In this document: positions 26,294 to 35,385 of the stretch, one piece after another
Position numbering within the stretch: position 1 is the stretch's first letter
Layout of the letters: each line of letters starts with the position of its first letter
DNA from: Blautia hydrogenotrophica DSM 10507
GTDB lineage: Bacteria > Bacillota > Clostridia > Lachnospirales > Lachnospiraceae
Assembly: GCF_034356035.1 (NCBI RefSeq)
Contig: NZ_CP136423.1
Span: 1,736,001-1,800,000 of the forward strand
Direction: 5' to 3'
DNA: 64,000 nt
The notes under the pieces: model-generated
Told to the model about the DNA's origin: nothing
Databases searched by the model: none
What the model saw: only the letters and a program-made list of their open reading frames with translations
Made by a program: the position numbers and the translations under genes

Positions 26294-26653
26294 CTACTCT
26301 TCTGCTAATGCTTCCAGATCAATTTCTTTTCCGTCTCTCCAGATTCTTTCCAAATCGTAGAAAAGGCGGTTTTCCTCGTCAAACACATGGACAATCAGAT
26401 CTCCATAATCCATCAGAATCCAACTGGAACTGCGTGTGCCTTCGATTTGCTTTGGCTCGTAGCCTGCTTTTGCGAGCTTCTCTTCCACGTTGTCGACCAT
26501 GGCCTGCACTTGATTTTGGTTACTGCCGCTGGCGATAACAAAGTAATCTGCGATTGTGGAAACCTCTGCGATATCGATGATTTTTAAATCCAGAGCCTTC
26601 TTTTCGTCTAGAGCTTTGCAGGCTGTCCTAGCCATTTCTTTTCCTATACTCAT
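26294..26653 (-). CDS. rsfS: Ribosomal silencing factor RsfS
   Basis: This 119-residue protein binds L14 of the large subunit and blocks subunit joining during starvation. The family segments IIDIAEVSTIADYFVIASG and SSSWILMDYGDLIVHVF are present. The start ATG 26653 is chosen for its AGGAGG about 7 bases upstream; an open frame continues further but overlaps yqeK in another frame. It overlaps yqeK by 26 bases and is the last gene of the rplU operon. Confidence 0.93.
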   Translation of the reverse strand: MSIGKEMARTACKALDEKKALDLKIIDIAEVSTIADYFVIASGSNQNQVQAMVDNVEEKLAKAGYEPKQIEGTRSSSWILMDYGDLIVHVFDEENRLFYDLERIWRDGKEIDLEALAEE

Positions 26654-27251
26654 TCTCTTCCTCCTGTTTTCGATTTTGATGGATTTCATGATAATAACTA
26701 TATGCTTCTCTCGTAGCATTGTCAATATCCCCGGGTCCGCCATCCAGATAAGCTAATGTATCCTTTAAAATTTCATGAATACATTCATCTAAATCTTGAA
26801 AGGCAAGTCTGCGTATGGAGTCAAGATGCGGTGCTTTGTCTCTTTGGGGCTCAATATAGTCCGCAACATAGACGATTTTCTCCAACTTGGACATCTTTGG
26901 TTTTCCAGTTGTGTGCCAAGTGATTGCGCTTAGAATTTCCGGATTTTGAATACCATATTTTTCTTTGGCAATGTAGGCCCCGAGCTTTGCGTGAATCAAA
27001 AAGGGGTGCTCTCTCTCAAATTCTGTGATGGAAATTCCATATTTCGCGCACATACTCAGCTTTTTTTTGTTGGGGATACATTTTGCGCTGTCATGAAGCA
27101 GCCCTGCCACCTGCGCGTCCACTAGATCACAGTCGTGAACCATTGCCAGAGCGGCACAGGTATACATGACTCCTAACGTATGGAGAAAACGATTTTCATC
27201 CAAATATTTTTCTAGTTTTTTCTGCATTTGATACAGATCATATATCGCCAT
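26628..27251 (-). CDS. yqeK: HD-domain hydrolase YqeK (diadenosine tetraphosphatase)
   Basis: This 207-residue HD-family metal hydrolase has ligands in RFLHTLGV, LLHDSAK and the later ITWHTTGKP and YVADYIEP motifs. Members of the YqeK family cleave Ap4A symmetrically in Firmicutes. The long C-terminal tail ends in a charged run. I set the start at ATG 27251, where AAGGAG lies 8 bases upstream; a GTG at 27260 would leave no spacing. It is 5 bases downstream of nadD, its usual partner. Confidence 0.9.
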   Translation of the reverse strand: MAIYDLYQMQKKLEKYLDENRFLHTLGVMYTCAALAMVHDCDLVDAQVAGLLHDSAKCIPNKKKLSMCAKYGISITEFEREHPFLIHAKLGAYIAKEKYGIQNPEILSAITWHTTGKPKMSKLEKIVYVADYIEPQRDKAPHLDSIRRLAFQDLDECIHEILKDTLAYLDGGPGDIDNATREAYSYYHEIHQNRKQEEENEYRKRNG

Positions 27252-27256
27252 GAAAT

Positions 27257-27898
27257 TCACTCCTTTGGCGTTCTATATATTTTCTGCTCCTCGATATAGG
27301 AGACTACGGAATCTGTACAGTAATATCGAATACTTTTTCCCCTCTGTACCCAGCTTCGGAGCATTTCTGAGGAGACATCGATATTCAGAGTGTCCAGTCT
27401 GAGGAATCTACCCTGGTACTTTTGGCTAAGCCGTGCCATCTCACTGTTGATCTTAGAGACAGAGGTGTGATTACGGGTAGCTACGACCATTGTACATGCG
27501 GCACAGATACGCTCTGGCTTCATCCAGCTGTCCAGATTAAACAGAGAATCTGCTCCAATGATAAAATAGTATTCTACGTCTGTATTTGCGTGATTTAACT
27601 GTTCTAAAGTCCGGTAGGTATAGGAATACCCATCTTCATGCATTTCCACAGTAGAAAGCTCAAAATGGCTGTTTCCTGCGATGGCCCTAGCTACCATCTC
27701 TACTCTTTGCTCGTCGCTAGCTCTGCCTGCTCGGTGTCTTTTGTGTGGCGGATTTCCAGAAGGCATAAATAGAACTTTTTCCAGACCTAATTGTTCATAT
27801 GCCTTCTCACCTAAAATCAGATGACCGATATGGATAGGGTCGAAGGTTCCCCCCATGATTCCGATTCTTCTGCGTTTTTCGTCTCTTGTCTGGCTCAT
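27257..27898 (-). CDS. nadD: Nicotinate-nucleotide adenylyltransferase
   Basis: This 213-residue nucleotidyltransferase joins ATP and nicotinate mononucleotide to give deamido-NAD. The Rossmann motif GGTFDPIHIGHL (residues 16-27) carries the HxGH signature, and VSSEMLRSWVQRGKSIRYY corresponds to the ISSTxxR phosphate loop. It forms a block with yqeK and rsfS, a conserved order in Firmicutes. Confidence 0.95.
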   Translation of the reverse strand: MSQTRDEKRRRIGIMGGTFDPIHIGHLILGEKAYEQLGLEKVLFMPSGNPPHKRHRAGRASDEQRVEMVARAIAGNSHFELSTVEMHEDGYSYTYRTLEQLNHANTDVEYYFIIGADSLFNLDSWMKPERICAACTMVVATRNHTSVSKINSEMARLSQKYQGRFLRLDTLNIDVSSEMLRSWVQRGKSIRYYCTDSVVSYIEEQKIYRTPKE

Positions 27899-27911
27899 AC
27901 TCTATCCTCTT

Positions 27912-28205
27912 TCAGCGGGGAAGCTCTATTTTCTTTTTCTCTTTTTTTCCTTCTCTGTACAAGATAATTTTTTTGCCAATCACCTGCACCACCTGTGACT
28001 GTGTGCGCTCTGCAAGTACTTCGGCCATCTCACGGGGATCGTACAGGCAATTTTGTAGCACGGAAATTTTAATCAGCTCCCTGGCCTCTAGCGCCTCATT
28101 CACAGAGGCAGTATTTTCCGGAGTCACACCATTTTTACCCAATTGAAGAATTGGCTCTATCTTCATCGCCAGCCCTTTTAGGTAGGCTCTTTGTTTACTT
28201 GTCAT
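27912..28205 (-). CDS. yhbY: YhbY-family RNA-binding ribosome assembly protein
   Basis: This 97-residue protein is a single CRS1-YhbY (CRM) domain. Its start MTSKQRAYLKGLAMKIEP and the KNGVTPE motif are typical. The E. coli homologue binds pre-50S particles. It lies between obgE and nadD with spacers of about 12 bases. Confidence 0.92.
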   Translation of the reverse strand: MTSKQRAYLKGLAMKIEPILQLGKNGVTPENTASVNEALEARELIKISVLQNCLYDPREMAEVLAERTQSQVVQVIGKKIILYREGKKEKKKIELPR

Positions 28206-28217
28206 ACTGTTACCTCT

Positions 28218-29525
<1,308 letters not shown>

Positions 29526-29529
29526 TCAT

Positions 29530-29560
29530 AAAAGGCTCCAAACCTGAACGATTTGAAGCC
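29530..29560 (-). terminator. Intra-operon hairpin between rpmA and obgE (attenuator candidate)
   Basis: On the - strand GGCTTCAAA (29560-29552) pairs with TTTGGAGCC (29542-29534) with one T-G position, followed by TTTT. It could lower obgE expression relative to ribosomal proteins. Confidence 0.6.
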
Positions 29561-29572
29561 TCCTGTTACTGC

Positions 29573-29857
29573 TTACTCAGATACCGGAACGATAGAAACC
29601 TGTTTCTTATCTCTTCCTTTTCTGGTATATCTCACAACACCATCTGTCAAAGCATACAAAGTATAATCTCTACCGCATCCCACGTTTAAACCTGGATGAA
29701 TCTTGGTTCCACGCTGTCTGTAAAGAATATTACCAGCTTTTACAAACTGTCCGTCCGCTCTTTTCGCACCTAATCTCTTGGACTCGGAATCTCTACCGTT
29801 TTTGGTAGAACCAACTCCTTTCTTATGAGCAAAAAGCTGAAGGTTCATTTTCATCAT
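29573..29857 (-). CDS. rpmA: Ribosomal protein L27 (bL27) with cleavable N-terminus
   Basis: This 94-residue protein of the large subunit reaches toward the peptidyl-transferase centre. The N-terminus [18 protein letters not shown] carries the Firmicutes leader that ends in LQLFA, which the protease Prp must remove before function. The prp gene lies 4 bases upstream, and its 3' end supplies the AAGGAGG ribosome site of rpmA. Confidence 0.97.
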   Translation of the reverse strand: MMKMNLQLFAHKKGVGSTKNGRDSESKRLGAKRADGQFVKAGNILYRQRGTKIHPGLNVGCGRDYTLYALTDGVVRYTRKGRDKKQVSIVPVSE

Positions 29858-29861
29858 GGCC

Positions 29862-30182
29862 TTACACCTCCTTGGTTATTACCTCTAAATACTTATTATC
29901 GCAGCTTTCCTGAATCTGACTCAGTCCTAATACCAACGAATCTATCAGCAATCTGGTCTGAGCACTGACCACACCCGTGAATCGAAAGAACAGATATCCG
30001 TCATCTTCCTTCAACTCCATAGCATCCTCTGTGAAAGTCTCTATGGAGTTGACAGTCGTGATAATCAACGCGGAGACTGCCGCGCATACGATGTCCTCTC
30101 CTGCTGGGGCGTAACCAGCATGTCCTTTTGAACGAAAGCTTACGTATGTGTCATTGCTTTTTTCAACTGTTACACGAATCAT
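29862..30182 (-). CDS. prp: L27-processing cysteine protease Prp (YsxB)
   Basis: This 106-residue protein is the small cysteine protease that trims the N-terminal leader of L27 in Firmicutes. The catalytic His21 lies in [13 protein letters not shown] and Cys33 in [11 protein letters not shown], matching the His22/Cys34 pair known for staphylococcal Prp. It sits between rplU and rpmA, the conserved position. Confidence 0.94.
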   Translation of the reverse strand: MIRVTVEKSNDTYVSFRSKGHAGYAPAGEDIVCAAVSALIITTVNSIETFTEDAMELKEDDGYLFFRFTGVVSAQTRLLIDSLVLGLSQIQESCDNKYLEVITKEV

Positions 30183-30197
30183 AATACTGACAGCGGA

Positions 30198-30503
30198 TTA
30201 AGCGTTGATCTTTTCGATCTTAACTTTGGTGTACTGCTGTCTGTGTCCGTTTTTCTTGTGATATCCAGTTTTTCTCTTGTATTTGTAAACGACAATTTTT
30301 TTACCTTTGCCGTTTTCAATTACAGAAGCGGTAACGCTGGCATTTGCCACATCGCTGCCCACTTTCAGACCGTCATTGCTGACTGCAAGGACATCACCGA
30401 AAGTAACAGTTTCTCCGGCTTCCACACCAAGTTTCTCAACCTTAATGATATCGCCTTCGGATACTTTGTACTGTTTACCACCTGTTGCAATAATTGCGTA
30501 CAT
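30198..30503 (-). CDS. rplU: Ribosomal protein L21 (bL21)
   Basis: This 101-residue protein of the large subunit starts [14 protein letters not shown] and ends in the basic [21 protein letters not shown] tail, read at about residues 76-96. ATG 30503 has GGAGG 7 bases upstream. It is the first gene of the rplU-prp-rpmA-obgE-yhbY-nadD-yqeK-rsfS group, with a clear promoter and a leader of about 75 bases that may carry autogenous control. Confidence 0.97.
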   Translation of the reverse strand: MYAIIATGGKQYKVSEGDIIKVEKLGVEAGETVTFGDVLAVSNDGLKVGSDVANASVTASVIENGKGKKIVVYKYKRKTGYHKKNGHRQQYTKVKIEKINA

Positions 30504-30577
30504 ATGGCACCTCCTATAAACATTACTCGCCAAATACGGTGGCCTCGCGGCTCTTAGAACCTCTTTGTGCGGCATAC
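30504..30577 (-). promoter_or_regulatory. rplU 5' leader, candidate L21-type autoregulatory RNA
   Basis: The leader from the inferred start site near 30577 to the ATG contains AAGAGCCGCGAGGCCACC and GGCGAGTA, which resemble conserved words of the Firmicutes L21 leader as I remember it. The identification rests on memory of a short consensus. Confidence 0.45.
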
Positions 30578-30583
30578 TTGATA

Positions 30584-30612
30584 ATAATAGCATGGAAACC
30601 TAATGAAGTCAA
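30584..30612 (-). promoter_or_regulatory. Promoter of the rplU operon
   Basis: TTGACT (30612-30607) and TATTAT (30589-30584) are 17 bases apart on the - strand. The -35 box includes the TGA stop codon of the upstream transporter gene. Confidence 0.8.
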
Positions 30613-31814
30613 GACTTTTTGAGATATCTATTTAAGACCAGATATACAACCAAAGCGATAATGGCCAGCAACATAATCATGATAAAGGTGGAATCATAGG
30701 CACCACCAGAACGTTCAATCAGTATACTAGAGATCATAGGACCGATGATTGCAGCTGGAATCAGAGCAAAGTTTGAGAGGCTGAAATTCACCGGATAATA
30801 TTTCGGGCCGAACTGTCTGTGCACAAAAGCAGACCCCAGCGTAGGAGTGCTCCCATAAGCAATTCCCGCGATTAGAAGACCGATTAAGATAAAAGGAATC
30901 CCTAGTTTTACCGCGCCTAAAAACAGGAAAAGGCCGGCAGAGAACGTAAAGCAAACATTTAGGAACAAAGACGGTTTTGGGCCGAACTTATCGAAAAAAC
31001 TTCCCATAATCACTCTTCCGGCACCGTTGCACAGTGAGACGACTAGACCGACGACTGCCGGAGCACCAAAGGCAATCGCAATGGTAGCCGCACTGTTGAT
31101 TACCAAAAGACCGGCGGAATTCAGCAGAATTGCCCAGATTACAAACAGCCAGAACGCAGGCGACTTTAACATTTCGGCGGTCGTGGTGCTGGGAATTTCT
31201 TCTGCCGACGACTCCATGTTTTTGGAGGCAACTTTCGGCGGTGTTTTCATGAAGAAGGAACCCAGAATTAAGATGACGGTCACAATCACTGCCAATAGCA
31301 AAAATGTGGTGAACAGTCCCACAGCTTTGATCATAGTGTTCACTGCACTTCCCAGAATGATACCACCGAGTCCAAAGCCCATCAGCATCAGACCTGAGGC
31401 AATTCCTGGACGGTCCACAAACCATTTATTGACTGTACTGATGACGGCGTTGTAACCAATGCCGACACCACCTCCGCAGAAAAATCCATACATGACGTAC
31501 AAAAGCATAAGACTTGATCGAGACTGCTCTGGATTTAATCTGGATACTCCAAAAAATCCAATAAACAGCAAAGCTGCGGAAAACCACAGCACGATTCTCG
31601 CCGGGAACTTTTTCAGGAGTATTCCTGAGAAAAATCCTCCGAGACAGAAAAATATCATGGATATGGTGAAGGTCAAGGACAGCTGTGATTCTGTCCAATC
31701 CGTATAAATTTCATTGAAAGGAGCCTTGAAAATGGACCAGGCATAGATCAACCCCAGAAACAAAAGCATAACTGTTCCAGCAATCAGATAACTCCATCTC
31801 TTATTGTTGTTCAT
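30609..31814 (-). CDS. MFS transporter, OFA (oxalate/formate antiporter-like) family
   Basis: This 401-residue major facilitator protein has about twelve spans. The start WSYLIAGTVMLLFLGLIYAW and the loop YGFFCGGGVGIGYNAVISTV resemble the oxalate/formate antiporter branch, which exchanges small organic acids. The substrate here cannot be predicted; many clostridial members are orphan. ATG 31814 has AGGGGG 7 bases upstream. It lies between phosphate butyryltransferase and the rplU operon, and an organic acid substrate would fit the acid-producing neighbourhood only loosely. Confidence 0.8.
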   Translation of the reverse strand: MNNNKRWSYLIAGTVMLLFLGLIYAWSIFKAPFNEIYTDWTESQLSLTFTISMIFFCLGGFFSGILLKKFPARIVLWFSAALLFIGFFGVSRLNPEQSRSSLMLLYVMYGFFCGGGVGIGYNAVISTVNKWFVDRPGIASGLMLMGFGLGGIILGSAVNTMIKAVGLFTTFLLLAVIVTVILILGSFFMKTPPKVASKNMESSAEEIPSTTTAEMLKSPAFWLFVIWAILLNSAGLLVINSAATIAIAFGAPAVVGLVVSLCNGAGRVIMGSFFDKFGPKPSLFLNVCFTFSAGLFLFLGAVKLGIPFILIGLLIAGIAYGSTPTLGSAFVHRQFGPKYYPVNFSLSNFALIPAAIIGPMISSILIERSGGAYDSTFIMIMLLAIIALVVYLVLNRYLKKS

Positions 31815-31945
31815 CTGTAAACCCCCTATAATTTTGGATGTACTTGATTCAGCTATCAAAAGCTTCTTCAGTATTTATAAGAAATGCATGTTCAAAATCA
31901 TGCTTTGTGCATCGTGCATGAAAATGAGTAACAAAGAGCAGCCTT

Positions 31946-32854
31946 TTACTTGCCGCTCACAATGCATGCCAACATCAAAGAATTGAATTTCTCCTCGGAG
32001 GAAGCTCCTCTTGAAGTGAGAACAATGGGACACTGAGCTCCCACAATCAATCCTGCCATCTTAGAGTTTGCCATCTCTATGAGACACTTGCCAAGAATAT
32101 TTCCAGCATGAATGTTGGGAACGATCAGGATATCCGCGTCTCCTGCACAAGGACTTTCGTATCCCTTTATTTCGGCTTTTTCTTTTACCATAGCCAAATC
32201 AAAGGAGATAGGACCTTCCACGATACAATTTTCGATCTCACCTTTTTGATTCATCTCTTTGAGTGCGGCTGCTTCCATGGATTCCGGCATTTTGGGGTTT
32301 GGTGTCTCAGACGCTGCGAGCACACATACCTTGGGCTCTTCGTACCCCAGACGGTTCATCACGTACACTGCATTTTCGATGATGTGTTTTTTCTGCTCTA
32401 GAGTCGGATAAGGCAGCATACCGCCGTCAGTGGTCAACACCATCTTGTGATAGGCGGGAACTTCAGTGAGGGACACATGGCTCATGACTCCACCTTTGTT
32501 CAGCCCAGTCTGTTTATTTACCACTGGCCGGAGCATCTGGGAAGTCTCCAATTTTCCTTTCATCAGGAAATCTGCTCTGCCTTCTCTGATGAGTTTTACT
32601 CCTTCTGCCGCTGCGGACTCTGGATCTTCTGCGTCAACAATCTGGTCGTCGGTGACAGAAAAACCTATTTTCTCGGCTGTCTTTTTGATTGCTTCCCGGT
32701 TACCTACCAAGACAGCATCGATCAGCCCTTTTTTGACAACCTCTGCGACTGCCTCGAGGGCATGGTCATCTTCCGCTCTCACCAATGCCACCGTCTTTTT
32801 GTCGGCTTTTGTGTCAACCAGAGCCAAGAGTTCTTCAAATTTTTTGTACACCAT
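31946..32854 (-). CDS. ptb: Phosphate butyryltransferase
   Basis: This 302-residue enzyme of the phosphate acetyl/butyryl transferase family converts butyryl-CoA and phosphate to butyryl phosphate, the substrate of butyrate kinase. The central LMKGKLETSQMLRPVV, TDGGMLPYPTLEQKK and C-terminal VGAQCPIVLTSRGAS segments are typical. AAGGAG precedes ATG 32854. Its partner buk lies 6.6 kb away with the ribosomal operon and the OFA transporter in between, so the pathway is split. Confidence 0.9.
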   Translation of the reverse strand: MVYKKFEELLALVDTKADKKTVALVRAEDDHALEAVAEVVKKGLIDAVLVGNREAIKKTAEKIGFSVTDDQIVDAEDPESAAAEGVKLIREGRADFLMKGKLETSQMLRPVVNKQTGLNKGGVMSHVSLTEVPAYHKMVLTTDGGMLPYPTLEQKKHIIENAVYVMNRLGYEEPKVCVLAASETPNPKMPESMEAAALKEMNQKGEIENCIVEGPISFDLAMVKEKAEIKGYESPCAGDADILIVPNIHAGNILGKCLIEMANSKMAGLIVGAQCPIVLTSRGASSEEKFNSLMLACIVSGK

Positions 32855-32950
32855 TAGAATATCTCCTTCCTGATTTTGTGTATTTTTACTATCATAACAC
32901 AAAAAGCCGACAAATGTATAGAAGTCTTTTACAAAAATTCAGCAATATGA

Positions 32951-33100
32951 TAACTATTCAGCCATGCGGCTAATAAGAACAAAAATTCGGAGTGAACTTG
33001 CTTGAAGAAGAGTTTTGCTCTTATCAGCATATGGCGCTTAGCCATAAGCGAGGATTTAGCTGCATAGCAGCTAATCCAAGCTGTTATGGCTGAATAGTTA
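32951..33100. mobile_element. 150-bp MITE-like or multi-hairpin element with 15-bp terminal inverted repeats
   Basis: TAACTATTCAGCCAT (32951-32965) and its exact complement (33086-33100) bound a 150-bp unit that begins and ends with TA. Inside are three further hairpins: AAGAG/CTCTT near 33006-33022, TATGGC/GCCATA near 33031-33047, and GGATTTAGCTGC with its near-complement near 33050-33076. No coding frame is supported. It lies 12 bases beyond the stop codon of the glyoxalase-fold gene and could also act as its terminator. Confidence 0.75.
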
Positions 33101-33111
33101 CACAATACGTT

Positions 33112-33477
33112 TTATTTTTCAGGAACGATTTCAATCCAATAGCCGTCAGGGTCCGTGATAAAATAAATCCCCATGGCAGGATTCTCAAAAGCAATACATC
33201 CCATCGCTTTGTGGCGTTCGTGGAAAGCCTCGTATTCATCGGTGGTAAAGGCCAGATGAAATTCCTGCTCTCCTAAGTCATAGGGTTTCGTTCGATCTCT
33301 CAGCCAAGTTAACTCCAGTGTGAATTCGGAATGTCCGTCCCCCAAATAGACCAATTTAAAAGACGCATCCTCCGCATTTTTTTCTCTCACTGGGAGAAGA
33401 CCCAGGGCATCTTTGTAAAATTCCAGACTTCTGTTTAAATCCAAAACGTTGAAATTAAAATGGTTAAAGCTTAACAT
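33112..33477 (-). CDS. Glyoxalase/VOC-fold metalloenzyme
   Basis: This 121-residue protein has two beta-alpha-beta-beta-beta modules of the vicinal-oxygen-chelate fold. Candidate metal ligands sit where lactoylglutathione lyases have them: His6 (SFNHFN), Glu in FTLEL, His in EFHLAF and Glu in YWIEIVPE. That suggests a methylglyoxal or related thiol-adduct detoxifying enzyme, although clostridia generally lack glutathione. It overlaps rng by 7 bases and is the last gene of that operon. Confidence 0.8.
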   Translation of the reverse strand: MLSFNHFNFNVLDLNRSLEFYKDALGLLPVREKNAEDASFKLVYLGDGHSEFTLELTWLRDRTKPYDLGEQEFHLAFTTDEYEAFHERHKAMGCIAFENPAMGIYFITDPDGYWIEIVPEK

Positions 33478-34682
33478 ACTGTTTCCTCCCGTAATTCAGA
33501 CAAGTCCTCAAAAAGAGGACGCCGTACTTTTTTTCTGGTTACTTCTACAATATTGAGTTTTGTCATATCTACGACGACGCCCTTTACCGGATCTTTGCGC
33601 AGATATTTTTGAAGTACATGGAGCAGCTCCTCCTTGTGGTCCGAATTGTCCATATTGATAAAATCGATCAGAATGATTCCTGACAAGTTGCGAAGGCGCA
33701 GTTGACGGGCGATCTGTGCCGCGGCTTCCAGATTGATTTTGCGGTAAGTTTCCTCGGCTTTTTTCTTTCCCGCGAATTTGCCGGAATTGACGTCGATGGA
33801 CACGAAAGCCTCCGTCTGCTGAATCACTAGATATCCCCCGCTTTTTAGCCATACCTTCTCACTGGCGATTTCCTCTAGGGCAGTTTCCAACCTGTACAGC
33901 TTATACAGCGGCAGCAGAGAATCCTCATAGAACCTCAGCAAGCTTATATCCAGAGTTCTCTCCATGTGCAAAAGCTCTTGGAGATTGAGATAAATCTGCG
34001 GGTCATCGGTGACAATTTCTTCTAAACCTTCGGTGTAGGTATTGTGCAAAATCTTTGGACAGAAAGGCTCCGCTTCGTCCAACAGACTGAAACAGCGACG
34101 GTTTTTGCCCTGAGACAAGACCCGTTCTAGTCTGGTTTTCAGCTCTCTAAATTCTTGAAGAATCTGTTCTGGCGTCCCTTCTTTCGCATTGGTTCTCACA
34201 ATCATTCCAAATGTTCCATCCAACAGAGGTGAAAGTAGCGCTCCCAGCCTCTCTTTGGAGTCTGCGTCAAGTTTGGAGGAAAACGCAATTTTTCTGCTAT
34301 CTGTGGTGAGCACCAGATAAGTCCCTGTGAAATTCAGCCTTGTAGTCACACTGGGGGCTTTTCCTTTCATGGCTTCTCTTGATACCTGAACCAATACCTG
34401 ATCGCCGGGAACCAGTTTTTCATGGGTGCGCTCCTGGGCATAGATGGCAGTGTCTTGTTCCCTCAGAGAATAGTAACAGGGAAGGCCATTTTGAATCTGT
34501 ATAAAAGCAGCCTGAATGTTTGACACTAGATTTTGCACCTGCCCCACATAGATATTTCCCAAAATACTCTTTTTTTGTTCTCTCACAAAGTTCAGTTCTA
34601 ATATCTTCCCAGCTTCTTCCAGGGCGCTGACAAGACAGGGAACTTCATGAATTTTCATTTTTGTAAACAGTAATCTACTCAA
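33471..34682 (-). CDS. rng: Ribonuclease E/G family endoribonuclease
   Basis: This 403-residue protein has an S1-like RNA-binding segment (KSILGNIYVGQVQNLV, about residues 39-54) and the catalytic DNase I-like domain with Asp297 in SIDVNSGKF and Asp340 in LIDFINM; their spacing of 43 equals that of Asp303/Asp346 in E. coli RNase E. The C-terminus stops soon after VTRKKVRRPL, so the CPxC zinc-link of RNase E is missing. Presumed roles are rRNA maturation and mRNA decay. It overlaps both neighbours by a few bases. Confidence 0.92.
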   Translation of the reverse strand: MSRLLFTKMKIHEVPCLVSALEEAGKILELNFVREQKKSILGNIYVGQVQNLVSNIQAAFIQIQNGLPCYYSLREQDTAIYAQERTHEKLVPGDQVLVQVSREAMKGKAPSVTTRLNFTGTYLVLTTDSRKIAFSSKLDADSKERLGALLSPLLDGTFGMIVRTNAKEGTPEQILQEFRELKTRLERVLSQGKNRRCFSLLDEAEPFCPKILHNTYTEGLEEIVTDDPQIYLNLQELLHMERTLDISLLRFYEDSLLPLYKLYRLETALEEIASEKVWLKSGGYLVIQQTEAFVSIDVNSGKFAGKKKAEETYRKINLEAAAQIARQLRLRNLSGIILIDFINMDNSDHKEELLHVLQKYLRKDPVKGVVVDMTKLNIVEVTRKKVRRPLFEDLSELREETVC

Positions 34683-35385
34683 TTTCTTCTCCTAAGTCGG
34701 CCAGAGGGACGAAGAGATGGCACTCTGAGGATTCTGACCGGTCAGCATAAATCTCACAGCGGTGTACCTGGTAGGAAAAAGGGTTCGGCAAAATGCCAAG
34801 GCTTTTTAAAAAGGTGTCCATAACCAACTCCGGTTTCGTGTAATTCCGGCTGGCCGCTGCCAAACGCAGAAATAGGCCGTCATCTTCTACCCTCATCTCG
34901 TAGATGAAAGGGCGGATATCTACTTCTTTCTCACTGCGTTTTGTTTTCTTGGTGACTAAAATCTGCTCCTGACCGCAGAATGTTTCCACTTGACGTTTCC
35001 AATCCATTTCAGGTTCTTTACCAGAATGAAATGTTACCAGATAATCGGCGGCTTCCACCAGGGACATTGCTTTGCTGGCCTTTCCGTCTTCCACCTTTCT
35101 GGTACAAATTACCCGTATTCCCTCAGCCATAGTAGCATTGAGACGTTGGCTGATTTCAGTAGTGGACATCTCTTGGGTAAATTGAACATCAAAGTATTCC
35201 CCACTGCTAGTAATCCCCACACCCAGAGGAGCCGCAAAGGACATAATGATATGCGGACTGAAGCCCTCACTGTAAGCTACCGGCAGTTTTGCCCTGCGAA
35301 GCGCTTTCTGGAAATAGCGCATCGTGTCGAGATGTCCGATGAATTTTAGACTTCCCTCTTTGGAAAATTTAATTCTGACCTTCAT
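34675..35385 (-). CDS. TIGR03936-type radical-SAM-associated protein (DUF2344)
   Basis: This 236-residue protein starts MKVRIKFSKEGSLKFIGHLD, the hallmark of the DUF2344 family that is encoded next to, or fused with, TIGR03960 radical SAM proteins. SEGFSPHIIMSFAAPLGVG is also typical. The function is unknown; an RNA-modification or tRNA-linked role has been guessed from its neighbours. ATG 35385 is chosen because AAGGAGG lies 8 bases upstream and a GTG at 35394 falls inside that site. Confidence 0.88.
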   Translation of the reverse strand: MKVRIKFSKEGSLKFIGHLDTMRYFQKALRRAKLPVAYSEGFSPHIIMSFAAPLGVGITSSGEYFDVQFTQEMSTTEISQRLNATMAEGIRVICTRKVEDGKASKAMSLVEAADYLVTFHSGKEPEMDWKRQVETFCGQEQILVTKKTKRSEKEVDIRPFIYEMRVEDDGLFLRLAAASRNYTKPELVMDTFLKSLGILPNPFSYQVHRCEIYADRSESSECHLFVPLADLGEEIE

